Positions 32,622 through 44,958 are shown, numbered from the stretch's first letter. The stretch: DNA of 64,000 nt from Ulota crispa (GCA_963920765.1 OY987244.1:29678358-29742357), one strand, 5' to 3'. The notes: generated by a model not told the origin, from the sequence alone. A program made the numbers and translations.

Positions 32622-34616
32622 TTAGATATGAAACGAAAATTGCTTGTTTGCAATGCTAAAAGTGGAATAGGCAATTTACAAGAAAACGCCGTAAGTTTGA
32701 TCTTTTTTCGTAGATTTGGACTTGTCAATTTGGACAGGTTTAGTCAATTTAGATGTGTCAATACAAATAATGTTTTCTTGCTCAACATTAAAATAAGATT
32801 TCAAGAGGACTTTTTGTGTTGTTTTTGCATTTATGTTGAATATAAATTCAATATACATAGTAGCATTTATCTACATTTCTAATTTGCACCATTTTCATGT
32901 TTGTCCAAATTGGACAATATTTGTTAGTTTGGGAAAAAGTTTCCCAAAATTAATTATGGGATACTGAATTTTGCATATATGAGAATATTTTGGTAATTTA
33001 AAGTAACTTTTTTGATAATTTCTTCAAAATATTTCATCCTTAATATAAGGTCACTCAAAATAACCAAAAATTTCTTTAAAAAACATAAAATCTAAAAGTC
33101 CCAATATTACGTTTTTCTCCCACATTAAGAAATATTGCGTTCAATGCATTCTCAACATCATCAACAACATTTTGATATCAAACTTAATGACCATTGAAAT
33201 AACATTAAAAATCCATCAAGTCCATAAGTATTATATTTATGGATGGCAAAGCCAACAAGGACATTACTAATGTGCAATATCACAAACATGCTCTTAAAGA
33301 TGCACAACAAAGTTGATGTTCTTGTGAGGTCAAGGCAATGACACAAGGGTTGTACTGGAAATCTCATCTAGCAAACAAAAACACTAGTCCATTGAAGTAG
33401 TTCGTTATAGAAGCATCCAAATAAGAATTTGAACGTGGTTGTTTTATCAAAGACTTTAAAGTTTTTGCAAACACTTACTAAATCACAACAGACATGAACT
33501 CTTTAACATAGCAAAATACCACTGTCTCCCATATCATCAATTAACTCTTCTTTGCCTCTTGTTTTTTTTGTAATCTATGCGTAAAGTAAATTTTTAAAGT
33601 AGTGCCCATCTCTTTCTGAAATTTTTAAAGTAGTGCCCATCTCTTTCTGATACTAACATATCAATGATTCTTGATTTATATGTTGTAACTCAATTCAGAA
33701 AGTTAAACCTAAGGTAAATCACTATTACATTAGAAACAAAGCTACTTTCAATATCTTTTGCCATTGACCAGTTGTTGATAAAATACATATAACTAGCAAG
33801 TACCCTCCAATTAATGACACCTATAAGGTTGGATAACTGAAACCAAGGATATACTTATTGCAAACTGTCCAACACCAACACATTGAAATAAGGTTACTAA
33901 TTTGGAAAATCTACTAATTGGATAGTGGCCTCTTATAACTTTAGCATACAATATTCAAATGCTGTTCTTCAACTTCGTGATATTCATATCATTACAAAAA
34001 TTCTTTGTTATCCAAAACTAATATGTTTGAGATTTTTAAATCAATAGAAAGCCCTCAACATAGTGCATCTTTCTATACATTGCAAACAATGTTTGAACAC
34101 ATGTAGATAAAGACCCAATTGCCCAACCACCTACTTGGACCATCTTCCGACCCTCAATCCAAACTTCCTAGAAAAACATGTTTTTCAATCCCAAGCCTTC
34201 TTGCACTACAAACACATAAGTAGACCTTGCCCAACATACAAGCATGGTTGTTAAGAAATTTGCTTAGCAATAAATCATTCATTTGCTTAACAATAAATCA
34301 TTCCCACTTAACCCAGCCCTTACAGAACAGGGTCAAGAACTGACTGGATTCCGAAAGATGACAGCTACCAATTCTACATCGGTAGATATAGTGAAACGTT
34401 TGTACAACGTGCAATTGCTTGTCCAAAATAATGCTGCTAACAGTGCTAAATTGAAATATCTGTTTACAAAAGATTGAAATATTTCTGCAAAGAACTAAAA
34501 CCAAGTGAGCTGAATTGGAACTCTCATCCAAATTATCAGGCTCTCCACACACAATCATATCCCTAGATTCAACGATGAATGATAAAATTTCTTACACAAT
34601 GGTGAAGTCCCACTAC
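32622..34616. other. AT-rich spacer downstream of SAL1
   Basis: Nearly 2 kb with no recognised gene or bounded element. A direct duplication of about 30 bp (AGTGCCCATCTCTTTCTGA) occurs at about 33,600-33,650. The part next to 34,616 should hold the SAL1 3' UTR. Confidence 0.4.
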
Positions 34617-37600
34617 TCAGTGCTTGGCAGAGGGTTTCAACTCCTTCACACATTTCTGTACAGCTGAGAGCACCGCAGGCTTCAGCTTCTTATTGGTTGC
34701 AACGATACCATGGTCTAGATCAAGCCATCGGCCTCTGGAAAAGTCCAGCGGCTTTCCTGCTGCATCGAACACTTCGCCTCCAGCTTCTGTGATTATGCCA
34801 ACCCAACCAATTGCATCAAACGAAAACCCATACAATAAACTACAAAGTAGTATAGATGCACCATAACTCCTTCACAAGGCGGCGAGCATGTGCATTCAGT
34901 CAGCAGCAACAAAACGGATAAAATCTAAGGTGCACGCTAGACTAGGTCCCAAGTCCCAAGTACAAGTCCCACTTCTTTTCTCAAGCTTTGATTGAATGAG
35001 AGCATAAAAGTGGAAATTGAAGGCTCACGCTAAGTTCCCAAGTCTCCTTAATGTTTCCTAATCGAGAGCACTCTTGGGAGACTTTGAGGGGCGATTCACA
35101 CTATGTCATACTGAAATTACAAAAGTGAGAGCTAAAAATTGGAACTTGGCAATTCACACTATGTCTCAGGTCCCACATCCTAGTTCACTTACAAATGCCT
35201 CTATGGTAACAATTTTTGAAAGTTTTGGCGCCAAGAAGGTGGGACTTTGCTCAAGAGTGTGATTGAGCAAGAACAAAAACGCAACTTCAAGTCCAAATCC
35301 TACAGCCGTATTTTTTGCCTGACATATTCTTTAATATTGCTTTTTATAGGCCAACAGAGGTGGGATCTAGTTTTGAAGTGGGACTTGCAGAGATGTGACG
35401 TGGGACATAGTGTAAACCGTCCCTGAATAGACCCAACTTTTAGCGTCAAGCCCCACTTTTGGTGCAATACATTCCACCAACGGAAGTGGAACTTGGCTTT
35501 GAAATGGGACTTGGAAGGGAAGTGGAACTTGGACTCTGTGTAATGAGGCCCTAACAGACCTGTTATGACGATAGCTCCAGCAGCATGATCCCAGATTTTC
35601 TCACGATATCCCAAATGAGGAAACCGAAGATAAATGACAGCGTCCCCTCTGGCCATAGCTCCGTATTTCGCCTGGCTGTCTATTCGAACTGGAGGTGCTT
35701 TGACACCCAGCACCTGAATTAACAAAGAAGCAATGAAGACTATGTAAGGGGACATTTTTAAACACATGTGCAGAAGTCAACGATACAATAAGCGATTAAA
35801 ATTTTGACAATCGAGTTGTAAAGGGCTTACCCCTGCAATGCTAGCCGTTAGGTCTTGCATGGAGTGTGCAGATTCGTAAGATTCACAGAATGTTGCCAAT
35901 GTTGTATCCTCGACATTGCTCACGTGCACCTGCACTACAACAAAATGTCACCGTCAAGTATTTAATGCATACCACCAGAAGAAAATTCATCACCCCCTTT
36001 TCTGAGAAAACTTAGATGCTTTAAACCTCGCCAATTGTAACGCCACTTACAGCACTTCCTAAAGAAAGCCATAAGGATTGTGATGCGCCAGGACTAGATT
36101 TGATAGAACACCAATGAAGGGCAGATTTTCTGCTACTAAAAAAAGGATTGCTCAGTATAATAAATATGGTACAAACGAAAATGTAATATGACAAAATAAA
36201 TGATTACCGGTACCTAACGCACCGGTTTAGGCTTGACGCTCCCATCCAAAGATTCCACGATTGTACCAGCGCCTAGGCTTGCGGAGAATAAGCAGCCAGC
36301 AGGTTCGCTTGAACGTGCAGGAAGGCCATTGGCGATGGATTCCATCGGCAGATTAGGGCAGCCCAGGACTCCAGCCACAACCTTGCCGTTGTCTAGCAGC
36401 CCAAGAGCAATTGCATACTGGTCTCCTCTTACAAACCTAGAAAACGGAACCAGCGTATAAATTAGTATCCACATAAGAGAACAAAAAAAGAGAAAGCTTC
36501 AAAAATATTTCCTTACAGTTACTAGTAGAGAACCCAGCGGCAGAGGTGTTCTACTACATCTGGCCGGGTTGCCTTTGGCAGGGTTTATACAGCCTTAGAC
36601 GGTGTTACAATTGGCAGAATTGCTAAATTTTCTAGAAGGGGGATATAATATCAAAAATAACCCTAGCTGTATGTAAGAATAGCAATTTTACCCCTTGTTC
36701 TTCGGGGCCCTCAATTATCATGAAACATCAAATATACCATTGTATTATTTGAATTATAAAAAATATACCCAACTCTCTTGTACCTCTTTTTGCAGATTTT
36801 TGAAGATACTTGGATACTAATGGAAAGTACAAAAACTAGATGTAAGTTGAATGTGAGCCAAATCTTAAAAGCAAGCTCTTTAAGCTCTATATAGGGTGTT
36901 TGCATGTAAGTCTATTGTGTTAAAAGCCATTGCAATAATTACATAGCAATATTTGTTGTCATTTTGATATTTAAAAAAAATTGTAATAAAGAGGCACAAA
37001 AAACAAGGGGTATCAATAATATTCTCAAAGACAACTAGGGGTATAATTGATATTCCTACAACAAAGCTAGGGTATTTTTGATATTTCAAATAATATAGGG
37101 ATATATTTTATCTTTTGAAATAATTGAGGGGTATTTTTGATATTTTCCCTATATTTTGCTAGTGAATATCTGCAAAGAGGCTGTCAATGGAAGAGGAATG
37201 GATCATATCGAATTACCCTCGAGTTCCATCGATTGGATCTAAAACCCAATGGCGTCCGTTGCTACCTCCTTCAGAATTGCCCCGATCAATGGCTTCCAAC
37301 ACCTCTTCTTTGCTTAGTGGAGCCACGTCCAGGCTCGCATCAGAGGCAATCGTCTCATTCACTAATTGCGTAATCCGCTCCAGCATTGATGCCCCTGCCT
37401 CCGTTCGCAGATCCTCTGAATCCTATCACCGGAGGATATGAAATTCAAAAAAAAAAAACACGGGAGTAGAAAACTCCAGGAAGAAATAAAAAGGAAAAAA
37501 ATGATTGACTATTTTACCATCAATAAAAGGATTTCTGAATACCTCTTCAGCAACCATTGAGAATGAACCAGGTGGAAGATCCCGTGCCAGTGACCAGCTT

Positions 37601-39178
37601 ACAAGCGCTTGTGAACCTGAAACATACCATCCTTGCAAGCATCAGGATCTGTCCACGTTGACACGCGTGCAACACAATCGATACACCAAATAGTGCATTT
37701 AGGTTGCCCCACACTAATTTCTTGACATTTTACACTATTTAAATACTCCATCCGTCCCAAAATGATCTTGTTGGAGGAGGAAGCAAGCTAGAGACACTTG
37801 CACATAGTTCAAAAGTATGGGCATGCTAACCAATCTCATGTCATCAAGTGAGTGGCCACATGTGCTCTTCAAAAATACCTCAAAAATTCAATTTTCAAGC
37901 ATTATGAAAACTAACTTGAAACCCAAAATTTCAAAACAATAGGACATCAAACTCTATGCATAGGTCAATTTTTTTTGAAAAATCGTTCTTTTCAAGCTCA
38001 ATCTAAAACATTTTGTGTAATAGGAAGATCATTTTGGGACAGAGGGAGTATTTATCAAGACTACAGTAACTTTTGTTAATAATTATTGTAATAAACATTG
38101 GAGGAAGCAAGCAGAGGTTGAACGCGGAAGCTAGAACTCTAAACAAAATCAAGAGATTTATGTAGCATAAAAAGAGTTGCTGTAGCATAAAGAGAGTTGC
38201 ATGCCCCTCCAGGTGGCCAAGGGTGAGTCAGAAGATAACTTTGCCAGGGTAAGGCAACCTAAATGCACTATTTGGTGTAGATTTTAAGTGAGACACTGTA
38301 AAAACTGAAACGAATTGAGATGGCCAAGTTACGCACCATAATCAGCAACCGTGACTGGCGACTTGTCGGATTTAGTTTGCGTCTCTTGTGCGAGCAGACC
38401 CCTCTGCACAGTCTACACACGATCACAAAACACCAGAAAAAAATTCAATCACAAACAGGCTCTTTCGACTGTACACATCTTTCCACCGACTAAATCAACA
38501 ACAGTAACGATGATCAGTAGCACATTTCAAAATAAAATATCACACAACCAAAACATGACAGAATTTTGCAAAATTCGAGAGGATCGAAAATCCATCACAG
38601 CCCGAGAAATCAGAAACACGAATCACCCAAGCCGATTCCATCTCACTCGAGAACGAAAGTATAAAAAGAAAAGCAACAATTCGTAATTCAAAATTTGCAG
38701 CTAAAGAATGCGCAGAATTAGGGTTTTGGAACAAAAAGATCACGAGTCACCCGAGCCGATTCCGTCTCACTAGAGAACGAATGTATAACTGAAAGTAACA
38801 ACTCGTCATTAAAAATTTGTAGCTAAAGAATGCGCAGAATTAGGTTTCCGGAACAAAAAGATCACGAGCCACCTGAGTCGCTTCCATCTCACTCGAAATC
38901 GAATGCATAACATAACAAAGCACACGATTCGGAAATTTAAAATGCAGCGTGCGAGAATGTGCGAGAGTGTGTGAGAATGTGCAGAATTAGGGTTTCAGAA
39001 CAAAATGATGATCCGGGCTTTTGTAAGAACTAAATTGGGCCAGGACATCCAATCCAATTTTCCGAGGAGGATTGCAAAAGTTTGAACAAGGCGTAGAGGA
39101 ACGCACCTGGCAGAGACGCGACGCAAGACGGACCGCCTTGGTAGCCACAGCCACATCGGCACGATACGACGAAGCCAT
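34617..39178 (-). CDS. SAL1: 3'(2'),5'-bisphosphate nucleotidase (SAL1/HAL2 type), eight exons
   Basis: The enzyme hydrolyses 3'-phosphoadenosine 5'-phosphate to AMP, detoxifying the by-product of sulfation and controlling PAP stress signalling from plastids and mitochondria. Exons: 39178-39107, 38412-38337, 37616-37543, 37422-37217, 36436-36223, 35929-35831, 35713-35560, 34786-34617; 1,065 nt, 354 residues plus stop, all phases consistent, matching the mature Arabidopsis length. The metal-binding motifs of the lithium-sensitive phosphatase superfamily are present: VAEED at 71-75, DPIDGT at 136-141 and WDHAAG at 288-293, with KSDKSPVTVADYG and APPVRIDSQAKYGA. The ATG at 39,178 matches the family core. 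An in-frame ATG 39 codons upstream (39,295) with no intervening stop would add an Arg/Ser-rich N-terminus that could be an organelle transit peptide. Introns 1, 2, 4 and 7 are long; 2, 4 and 7 hold transposons. Confidence 0.95.
35085..35427. mobile_element. MITE, family F10, in SAL1 intron 7
   Basis: The left end GGGGCGATTCACACTATGTC and right end GGACATAGTGTAAACCGTCCC are inverted. It resembles the element in HCF136 intron 4. Further CCCAAGTCCCA-type text on both sides suggests a second damaged copy. Confidence 0.65.
36638..37150. mobile_element. MITE, family F3 copy a, in SAL1 intron 4
   Basis: The right arm GAGGGGTATTTTTGATATTTTCCCT and left arm GGGGGATATAATATCAAAAATA are inverted, and both arms carry repeated GGGGTAT..GATATT phrases. 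The middle (CAAGCTCTTTAAGCTCTATATAGGGTGTTT) is found inverted in the copy at 60,631-61,189. Confidence 0.75.
37683..38280. mobile_element. MITE, family F6 copy a, in SAL1 intron 2 (host of a Stowaway)
   Basis: It starts ACACCAAATAGTGCATTTAG and ends CTAAATGCACTATTTGGTGT, a perfect inverted repeat of at least 20 bp. A Stowaway element is inserted near its left third. The right part (GGAGGAAGCAAGCA, AGAGTTGCATGCCCCTCCA) matches copies at 53,634-54,525. Confidence 0.9.
37744..38050. mobile_element. Stowaway-like MITE (Tc1/mariner type) nested in F6a
   Basis: It starts CTCCATCCGTCCCAAAATGATC and ends GATCATTTTGGGACAGAGGGAG, flanked by TA on both sides. This is the classic Stowaway terminal motif and target duplication. 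The F6 copy at 53,966 shows the matching empty site, with uninterrupted text (caatatttaccaagactac), so F6 is older than this insertion. Confidence 0.9.
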
Positions 39179-39470
39179 TGTGATTACGGGCCTCCAGCTC
39201 CTGCTCCTGCTCCCAGCTCTGCTGATTCTGGACCAGTCGTGCAGGCAATTGTGCCACAAAGGGTGGTGGTTGTGGTGTACCACGCCCTTCAACATCGAAA
39301 GGAGGAGTGGCTATGGCTGCCACAAACGGACCTCGCAATGGTGTGAGATGAATTCCTGCAAGGACCGGGGCTGGAGATGAGCAATGTGGAGGTCCGATAT
39401 CAGTTGTCTGGAGGGAGGCAGAGTTTAGGGAGTCTAAGTAGTAGGGCATCTCCACCCGGCCTCGAAAACT
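39179..39470 (-). promoter_or_regulatory. SAL1 5' flank, including a possible N-terminal extension
   Basis: The 39 codons above the family-core ATG are open in frame back to an ATG at 39,295. The region is GC-richer than the surroundings. Whether it is leader or coding for a transit peptide is undecided. Confidence 0.45.
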
Positions 39471-39977
39471 TAGAGCATCTCCACCCGACCTCGAAAGCTT
39501 AGAGCATCTGCACCGGTGGCTTCAAACAGGGGAAATAGCTTGGCCGGAGGCCGGTCCACCAGCGACTGGCGGAGGCCAATTGCTTGCGCGGCCTCGCCAA
39601 ATTCTGGCCTCAAGATGGTGACCTCGTGAGCATTTGTCTACTCATAGCACGCTCGTTTCTCGCTCTATTTTCAAGTTGCGGCAATTGCTTGTAGTGATGT
39701 TGGGGGTTTTGTTGTCGTCGGTGCAGGATAGCGGAGCTTGAGCAACTTGTAGCAGGCAAACCTTCAAATTTGAAGGGGAGCGGTTGGTAGAATGTAGAGC
39801 ATCATCAAACAAACCAACCAAACATTTATCCGCTTCTTCCTCGCGATCGTGTGGCACATCCGAGCCCGCATCGACCGGTGGAGACAGCGCCAGCTGGCCG
39901 AGGAAACAGCACTGCCAGGGCTACGTCAAACCCTCTTCGTGAGTCTCGATTCATGCGGACCGGTGGAGATGCTCTTA
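39470..39977. mobile_element. MITE with AGAGCATCTCCACC ends (family F9)
   Basis: Two direct AGAGCATCTCCACCCG copies at about 39,473 and an inverted CCGGTGGAGATGCTCTTA at about 39,960-39,977 bound a GC-richer interior. This AGAGCATCTCCA terminus is widespread in plant MITEs. Text just right of it (about 39,980-40,085) resembles 40,850-40,970, where a weaker AGAGCATCTACTATCAACC end is also seen. Confidence 0.65.
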
Positions 39978-40108
39978 ACTACTGGAATATACAGTGTTCC
40001 TTGTTTCCAATGTGGACCACTTGTTTTCCTCACCTGTCCCAATTAACTTTCAACCAATGAAAAATCTCCTTCTTTGCAAAAGCAAATACAATGTCCATTA
40101 TTCAATCT

Positions 40109-40422
40109 AGGGAAAGTTTCATAGATAACCTTGAAGTTTGCAATCTTTTCATAGATATCTTTGCTTTTTTGGGAATATCATAAATACCCTCAGACCAAAA
40201 AATTTAAGCGTTTGTTTTGTTGTGCATGTCACTTCCTTCCTTCCTTTGTGCGCTTGCATAACAAGAAGGAAGTAGTGTGCACACAAAGGGAGAAGGAAGT
40301 GATATGTATAACAAAATAATTGCCTAAAATATTTGGTCCAAGGGTATTTGTGATATTTTTTTTAAAGCAAGGGTATCTATGAAAATATTGCAAACTTCAA
40401 GGGTATCCATGAAATTTTCCCT
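40109..40422. mobile_element. MITE, family F4 copy a
   Basis: It starts AGGGAAAGTTTCATAGATAA and ends GGGTATCCATGAAATTTTCCCT; the arms extend about 60 bp. The interior contains a secondary palindrome around GAAGGAAGT. A related copy is at 50,515-50,844. Confidence 0.82.
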
Positions 40423-40431
40423 TCAATCTAA

Positions 40432-40660
40432 GGTTGGAGCACCCAATACCAACATTGTAGCTAATGGCACCACTCTCTCCACAAGATGGTTATTCTAAAA
40501 CTTAAATCTAGGTATACTATAGATAGCTTATTATTTTGATCAACAATAATAAGCTATCTATAGTATACCTAGAATTAAGTTCTAGAATGACCATCTTGTG
40601 TATAGAGTGACACCATTAGGTACAATGTTGGTATAGGGTGCTCCTACTTTACTACTTATA
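40432..40660. mobile_element. Near-perfect foldback element of about 225 bp
   Basis: The left arm (GGAGCACCCAATACCAACAT through TAGGTATACTATAGATAGCT) returns as its complement in the right arm (AGCTATCTATAGTATACCTA through ATGTTGGTATAGGGTGCTCC), with only about 20 bp between. It would form a long hairpin if transcribed. Confidence 0.88.
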
Positions 40661-41253
40661 GAAGAAAAGGCAATATTGGGAAGAGTTATTGTATGTGCAT
40701 AGATTTATTTTTATTTTATTTTTGTCAAAGAAAACATTTTGATTAATGCTTGCATTAATTATTCAGTTTTCATCCAAAAGTTCTTGTGTTAGTATTTTGC
40801 AATACAAAGTGCTGATGCCCTCAGAGCATCTACTATCAACCTCAAAATTTCCATCATTGTGGAACGCAAAGTTTCTTGTTTCTAGTGTTGACCAGTTGTT
40901 TTCCCTACCTATCCAACTAGATAAAGTAATGTTCATATTAACAACAAGCCTCCTTGTTTGCAAAAGAAAAAAGATTCTTCATCATTGATTATTCAACTTA
41001 CTGATTGTTCAAAAAAAAAGGAATCTTTGAAAAAATTGCTAGTAAACAAGAAAAACACAATTTTTTCATGTCAAGGAGAATATTTTGACAAGTCCTTGCA
41101 TAAATTGCTCCCTTTTTATCCAAAATTTCCCCAACTTGCTGTTTTACAATACATGAAGAGATACTCTTAAACAGTGGTTGACAACGCAATGATTACACAT
41201 GGCACAACATTAGTAACATAATTTAGAAGAAGTGTCACTCACCTAAGTTTACT
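40661..41253. other. Spacer with a weak F9-like copy
   Basis: CAGAGCATCTACTATCAACC near 40,823 and GAAGAGATACTCTTA near 41,157-41,171 may bound a diverged F9 relative; the interior shares TTGCAAAAG and CTTGTTTC..TGTTGACCA text with 39,980-40,085. No gene was recognised. Confidence 0.45.
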
Positions 41254-42723
41254 TTAACCCCTAAATGCTCAAGGCTGCTCTGAGCTCCTTGTAATTTCCA
41301 TGAAACTGAAAAATTTACCAACCTCTTCATAAATTTCATCAAGTTTTTTTATTGTAACTGTCCAAATTCAAACTAAACATGCTAGAGATTATGCGGAAAA
41401 ATAAAACATAAAAAAGTTTCCTATAATTTGAAAGATTATAATGTTCGAACATGAGGGTGTTAAAATTGTAAAAGCTATTCAAAGTTTTCCAATCTTCATT
41501 TTGCATGTCAAATCTAAAAAGTTAGTCTCCAAAAAATATGAGGTTTAACCCCTAAAGGACCATACCTTGTTTTTTGGCAACATAGCAATTTTGAGCAGCT
41601 CACTACAAATGGAGTTTTCATTTTTTCCTTTGAAACTTTCAAAGATGACGTGTCCAAGGAGTATCTTTTACAACCCAATAATTTTCATAACTTTTGACTA
41701 CTTGGTTCAAAAGTTATTGCACAAAATATGGCTTTCTTTAAACACCACATTGCCCAAGCAGCTTTTAAAAACCAGTTTTTAAAGAAATAAAAATTTGAAA
41801 TAGGTTTTCTAGATTTAAATGTATGTTGAATGCTTTAAATCATTCCATTTTGATCAATGAGATAAAAGTTACAAGGAGTTTTTGTTTGCGGGTAGTTATA
41901 GATTCTCTACTCTAAAAAAAACTTTGAAGTCATTTATTTTACTCAATTTTCAATATTTTGGACAAAAAATAAAACTAAAAGCTGTAAATATTTTATTGCA
42001 ACATTGGAATGGTTGGGATTGGCATTTTTTTCCGTAATTAGGTTCTTAACAATTGAGTGTTTTGAATCATTCTCTACTTTCTTTTACTTACTTTTTTTCT
42101 TGTGTGTTAAACGATTCCAAATAATTTGAAAAATTTCAAGTATGTGTCCAACTTGCATTGAGGAATGAATTTAAAGAGTTGCAACTATCTGGAAAAAAAT
42201 TCATACAAATGTGGCCTTTTGAATTGCAGCTGCTATAAAATATCTTTTTGTCAACTCAAACTCAAATATCTTACAATCTATATTGTGGAAATTTCTATTA
42301 AAAAAATTGCATCTTTTGAAATTAGTGAAATATAGTATCTTATGGTTACACTTGTCCAAAAATGTTTTATTTCTAAAATTTGGTACTTGTAATAGAAATG
42401 GCGTTTTTGTAGCAACTTCAGTATAAACCTAGTCAAAGACCTTTAGCGGTTAAGGTAATTACATGTTCGACTTTAATCAATTTACAACTTTCAAAATCTA
42501 CTCATATAAAAAGAAATCAAATTAATTTCTGTGAATTTTTCTCTAGTATTTTGTGTATTTGAGGCTCATTTTCAAGATTTTCCAACACTATAAACCTCAA
42601 GATTGTTGTGGACACCCTTTGTGAAAAGTCTTGAGTAGAAAAATCATCAACATTCATGTTTATACATCTTGAAATCTTGTAAAAACCCAAATTGGGTGCC
42701 TAGCTTGGGCATATTGGGATTAA
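41254..42723. mobile_element. TTAA-CCCCTAA element (family G) interrupted by a family A copy
   Basis: The left end TTAACCCCTAAATGCTCAAG at 41,254 pairs with CTAGCTTGGGCATATTGGGATTAA ending at 42,723. Between them a complete family A element sits at 41,545-42,453. The right TTAA is shared with the next element. Confidence 0.65.
41545..42453. mobile_element. Family A copy 4, nested in element G
   Basis: It starts TTAACCCCTAAAGGACCATA and ends AAAGACCTTTAGCGGTTAA. The interior is a diverged family A body (for example ATCAATGAGATAAAAGTTAC). TTAA is present at both edges, inside G. Confidence 0.75.
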
Positions 42724-42953
42724 TCCTTAAATGCCTATAGGGCACAGTATATACGTTGACGTGTAATTATCATTTGCTACCAATAAGAAATTATAATTTG
42801 GGATCTCAAGTAGTTCACTAGAACCGCATTGATCTATTCTCTAGCTTATTTGTTGGTCTAAAATGTAGTAGAGGTGTGGATCCATTCCAAATTCAAGAAA
42901 AATACCTCATATTGTACTAGCCGCACAAGGCCTTCATGTCGTTTAAGGGTTAA
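42720..42953. mobile_element. TTAA-type element, family H copy 1
   Basis: It starts TTAATCCTTAAATGCCTATA and ends CATGTCGTTTAAGGGTTAA. It is homologous, in opposite orientation, to 43,025-43,270 (shared TTTGGGATCTCAAGTAG and CAATAAGAA blocks). Confidence 0.8.
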
Positions 42954-43024
42954 AGGTAGTTCACACGTTGAAGATGTTTTTGCAACTTATGTGTATGTGT
43001 GCACTTTAAATGTATGTTTTCATT

Positions 43025-43270
43025 TGAACCCTTGAATGTCTAAGCATGCCATTGCAACTAATATAATACAAGGTGTTTTTCTTATATTTGGTATAGTTTC
43101 ACCTCAAATTTCACATATTTTTTACATTTGAGATCAATAAGTAAGTTGAAGAATAGATCAAAATGATTTGAGTGAGCTACTTGAGATCCCAAATCAAAAC
43201 TTCTTATTGATAGCAAATATCAATTATACTGCAGCTTACATACTATGGCCTATGGTCATTTAAGGGTTAA
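43025..43270. mobile_element. TTAA-type element, family H copy 2, inverted
   Basis: It starts TGAACCCTTGAATGTCTAAG (TTAA mutated to TGAA) and ends GGTCATTTAAGGGTTAA. It is the inverted relative of the preceding element, about 70 bp away; together they could fold into an imperfect hairpin. Confidence 0.8.
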
Positions 43271-44029
43271 AGGATATGTTTGCACCCCCAAAGGTATTTT
43301 GTATCTTAAGGTATCATGGTTACAATTCGATTGTATGTTTGCAATTTAATTTAACATTTGCATTTCAAGGTACTATTTAACATGGGGTTTGTATTGCTGT
43401 TTGAAAAATGGATCCAATTTGTATGGTAATATTTGTTTGTAAAACCAGAATAATGGTATTCTGATCCTTGCAATCTTGGGCTATTTTGAGACCAAATCTA
43501 CTACTTAAATCGTGTGTTTTGAGGAAAGTACTTGGTAGAAAACTTTTGGGGTAACTTTTTGTGAATTTGATGATGTGATTTTAATATAAATCGATTTTGT
43601 AATATGACAATTTGTCTTAGTTACTATACCCTTACCATTGACAAACTCCTAGCATTTAAAGGTGAAGTTTTGTTTTTAGGCATTGCCAATAGGAGAATCT
43701 TATTTCAAGGGCTTGTGGTTTCTAATTGTGTGGCTAATATGCCTTATAATTCTTGAAATTATGTTACATAAGTGTATTGAGAATATGTGTGAAATTTTTT
43801 TAGGTAGTTGGACTGAATTGTTGTGATTGCCCAAAATTGCGCCTAATTCAAAATTAGTGACATGAGTTGACATTTTGAAGGCTTGATTTTGAACTGAGTA
43901 TGTTGCCAAATTCCCTAAACACAAAGATAATAATCAAATATCTGTCATCAATGTTTTGCAGAAATCCAACAAATACCACACCAAATAGGAAAACTTTAAA
44001 ATTTAAAGAATTACCTAAAGCATAAGGAG
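43271..44029. other. AT-rich spacer, nothing recognised
   Basis: No gene, RNA or bounded repeat was recognised. Confidence 0.4.
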
Positions 44030-44958
44030 TAAACCCCTAAAGGTCCAAGTAACCCCTTGGGGGCCAAGTGAGGTTTTGGGCATGTACCTATAGCTTAACT
44101 AGTTTGTATGTTTTTTTGAAAATTTAATTGAAGATTGATAATTCAAAAACTTGTGTGGGTATCTAATTTTTCTTCATTCTAATTTTCAACAAAGAAGAAT
44201 TGCAAGAATTTATCAAAACTAGGGGAGGAGGGGTAGTTTGGGCAAGCCTCTTCTTTGTAAGTGGGTGTTGATTCCAAAAAGGATTAGTTCTTATGAGCAC
44301 AATGTATGGACACATGTGTAAAGGGGAGTGAAGTGGAAGGAGGTAGTCTTGGAGGACTCCCAACTCTCCAATCCTTTAGCCCCTTGTAAAATTTGGTGCA
44401 TTAATTTTTTTGAGTGGGTTGTGTGTTTTTTTTAGTTTATTTTTTTTCCCATTTGTAATGAGTGGAGATTCCTTGATTTTCACCATTTGGGTTTGTGTAA
44501 TTCAGATTTCTGAATTCTACATAAATCCTCCAATTTTACTTAGTGTATAAGCATATTTCATGATCTTCTAGGATTCAAAGATTTTTTGAAATATATTTTA
44601 CACCTCCAATTCATTTGAAAATCCTCCTACACATACTTAACTTGGTCTTCTACATGGAGAAAATAAGCTCCAACTTTGTGTAAAGCAACATTTTTACTAC
44701 AAGAGTGGTCAAAAGCTTTTGAAATTTCTGAGCAAGAAGGAATTTTTTTTAAATTTATTATTGCAGATGTCAATATCTCTCATCTCCATCTGAAATGTGC
44801 TGATTTTTTTCCCATAAGTACCTCCTATAGTCTTGGGCAAGATCCCACAGTTGGATTTTCAAAAAAAAACTTGTTTCTTCCTTTTCTACTCATTGCCTTA
44901 AAAATGGCAGTTTCCAGTGACTTTTACATAAAAAAGGACAATTGCCTTTACAAATTAA
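44030..44958. mobile_element. Family A copy 5
   Basis: The left end TAAACCCCTAAAGGTCCAAG is slightly decayed and the right end is GCCTTTACAAATTAA. The body aligns to copies 1 and 3 (GGGCATGTACCTATAGCTTA; TTGGTCTTCTACATGG). Confidence 0.75.
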
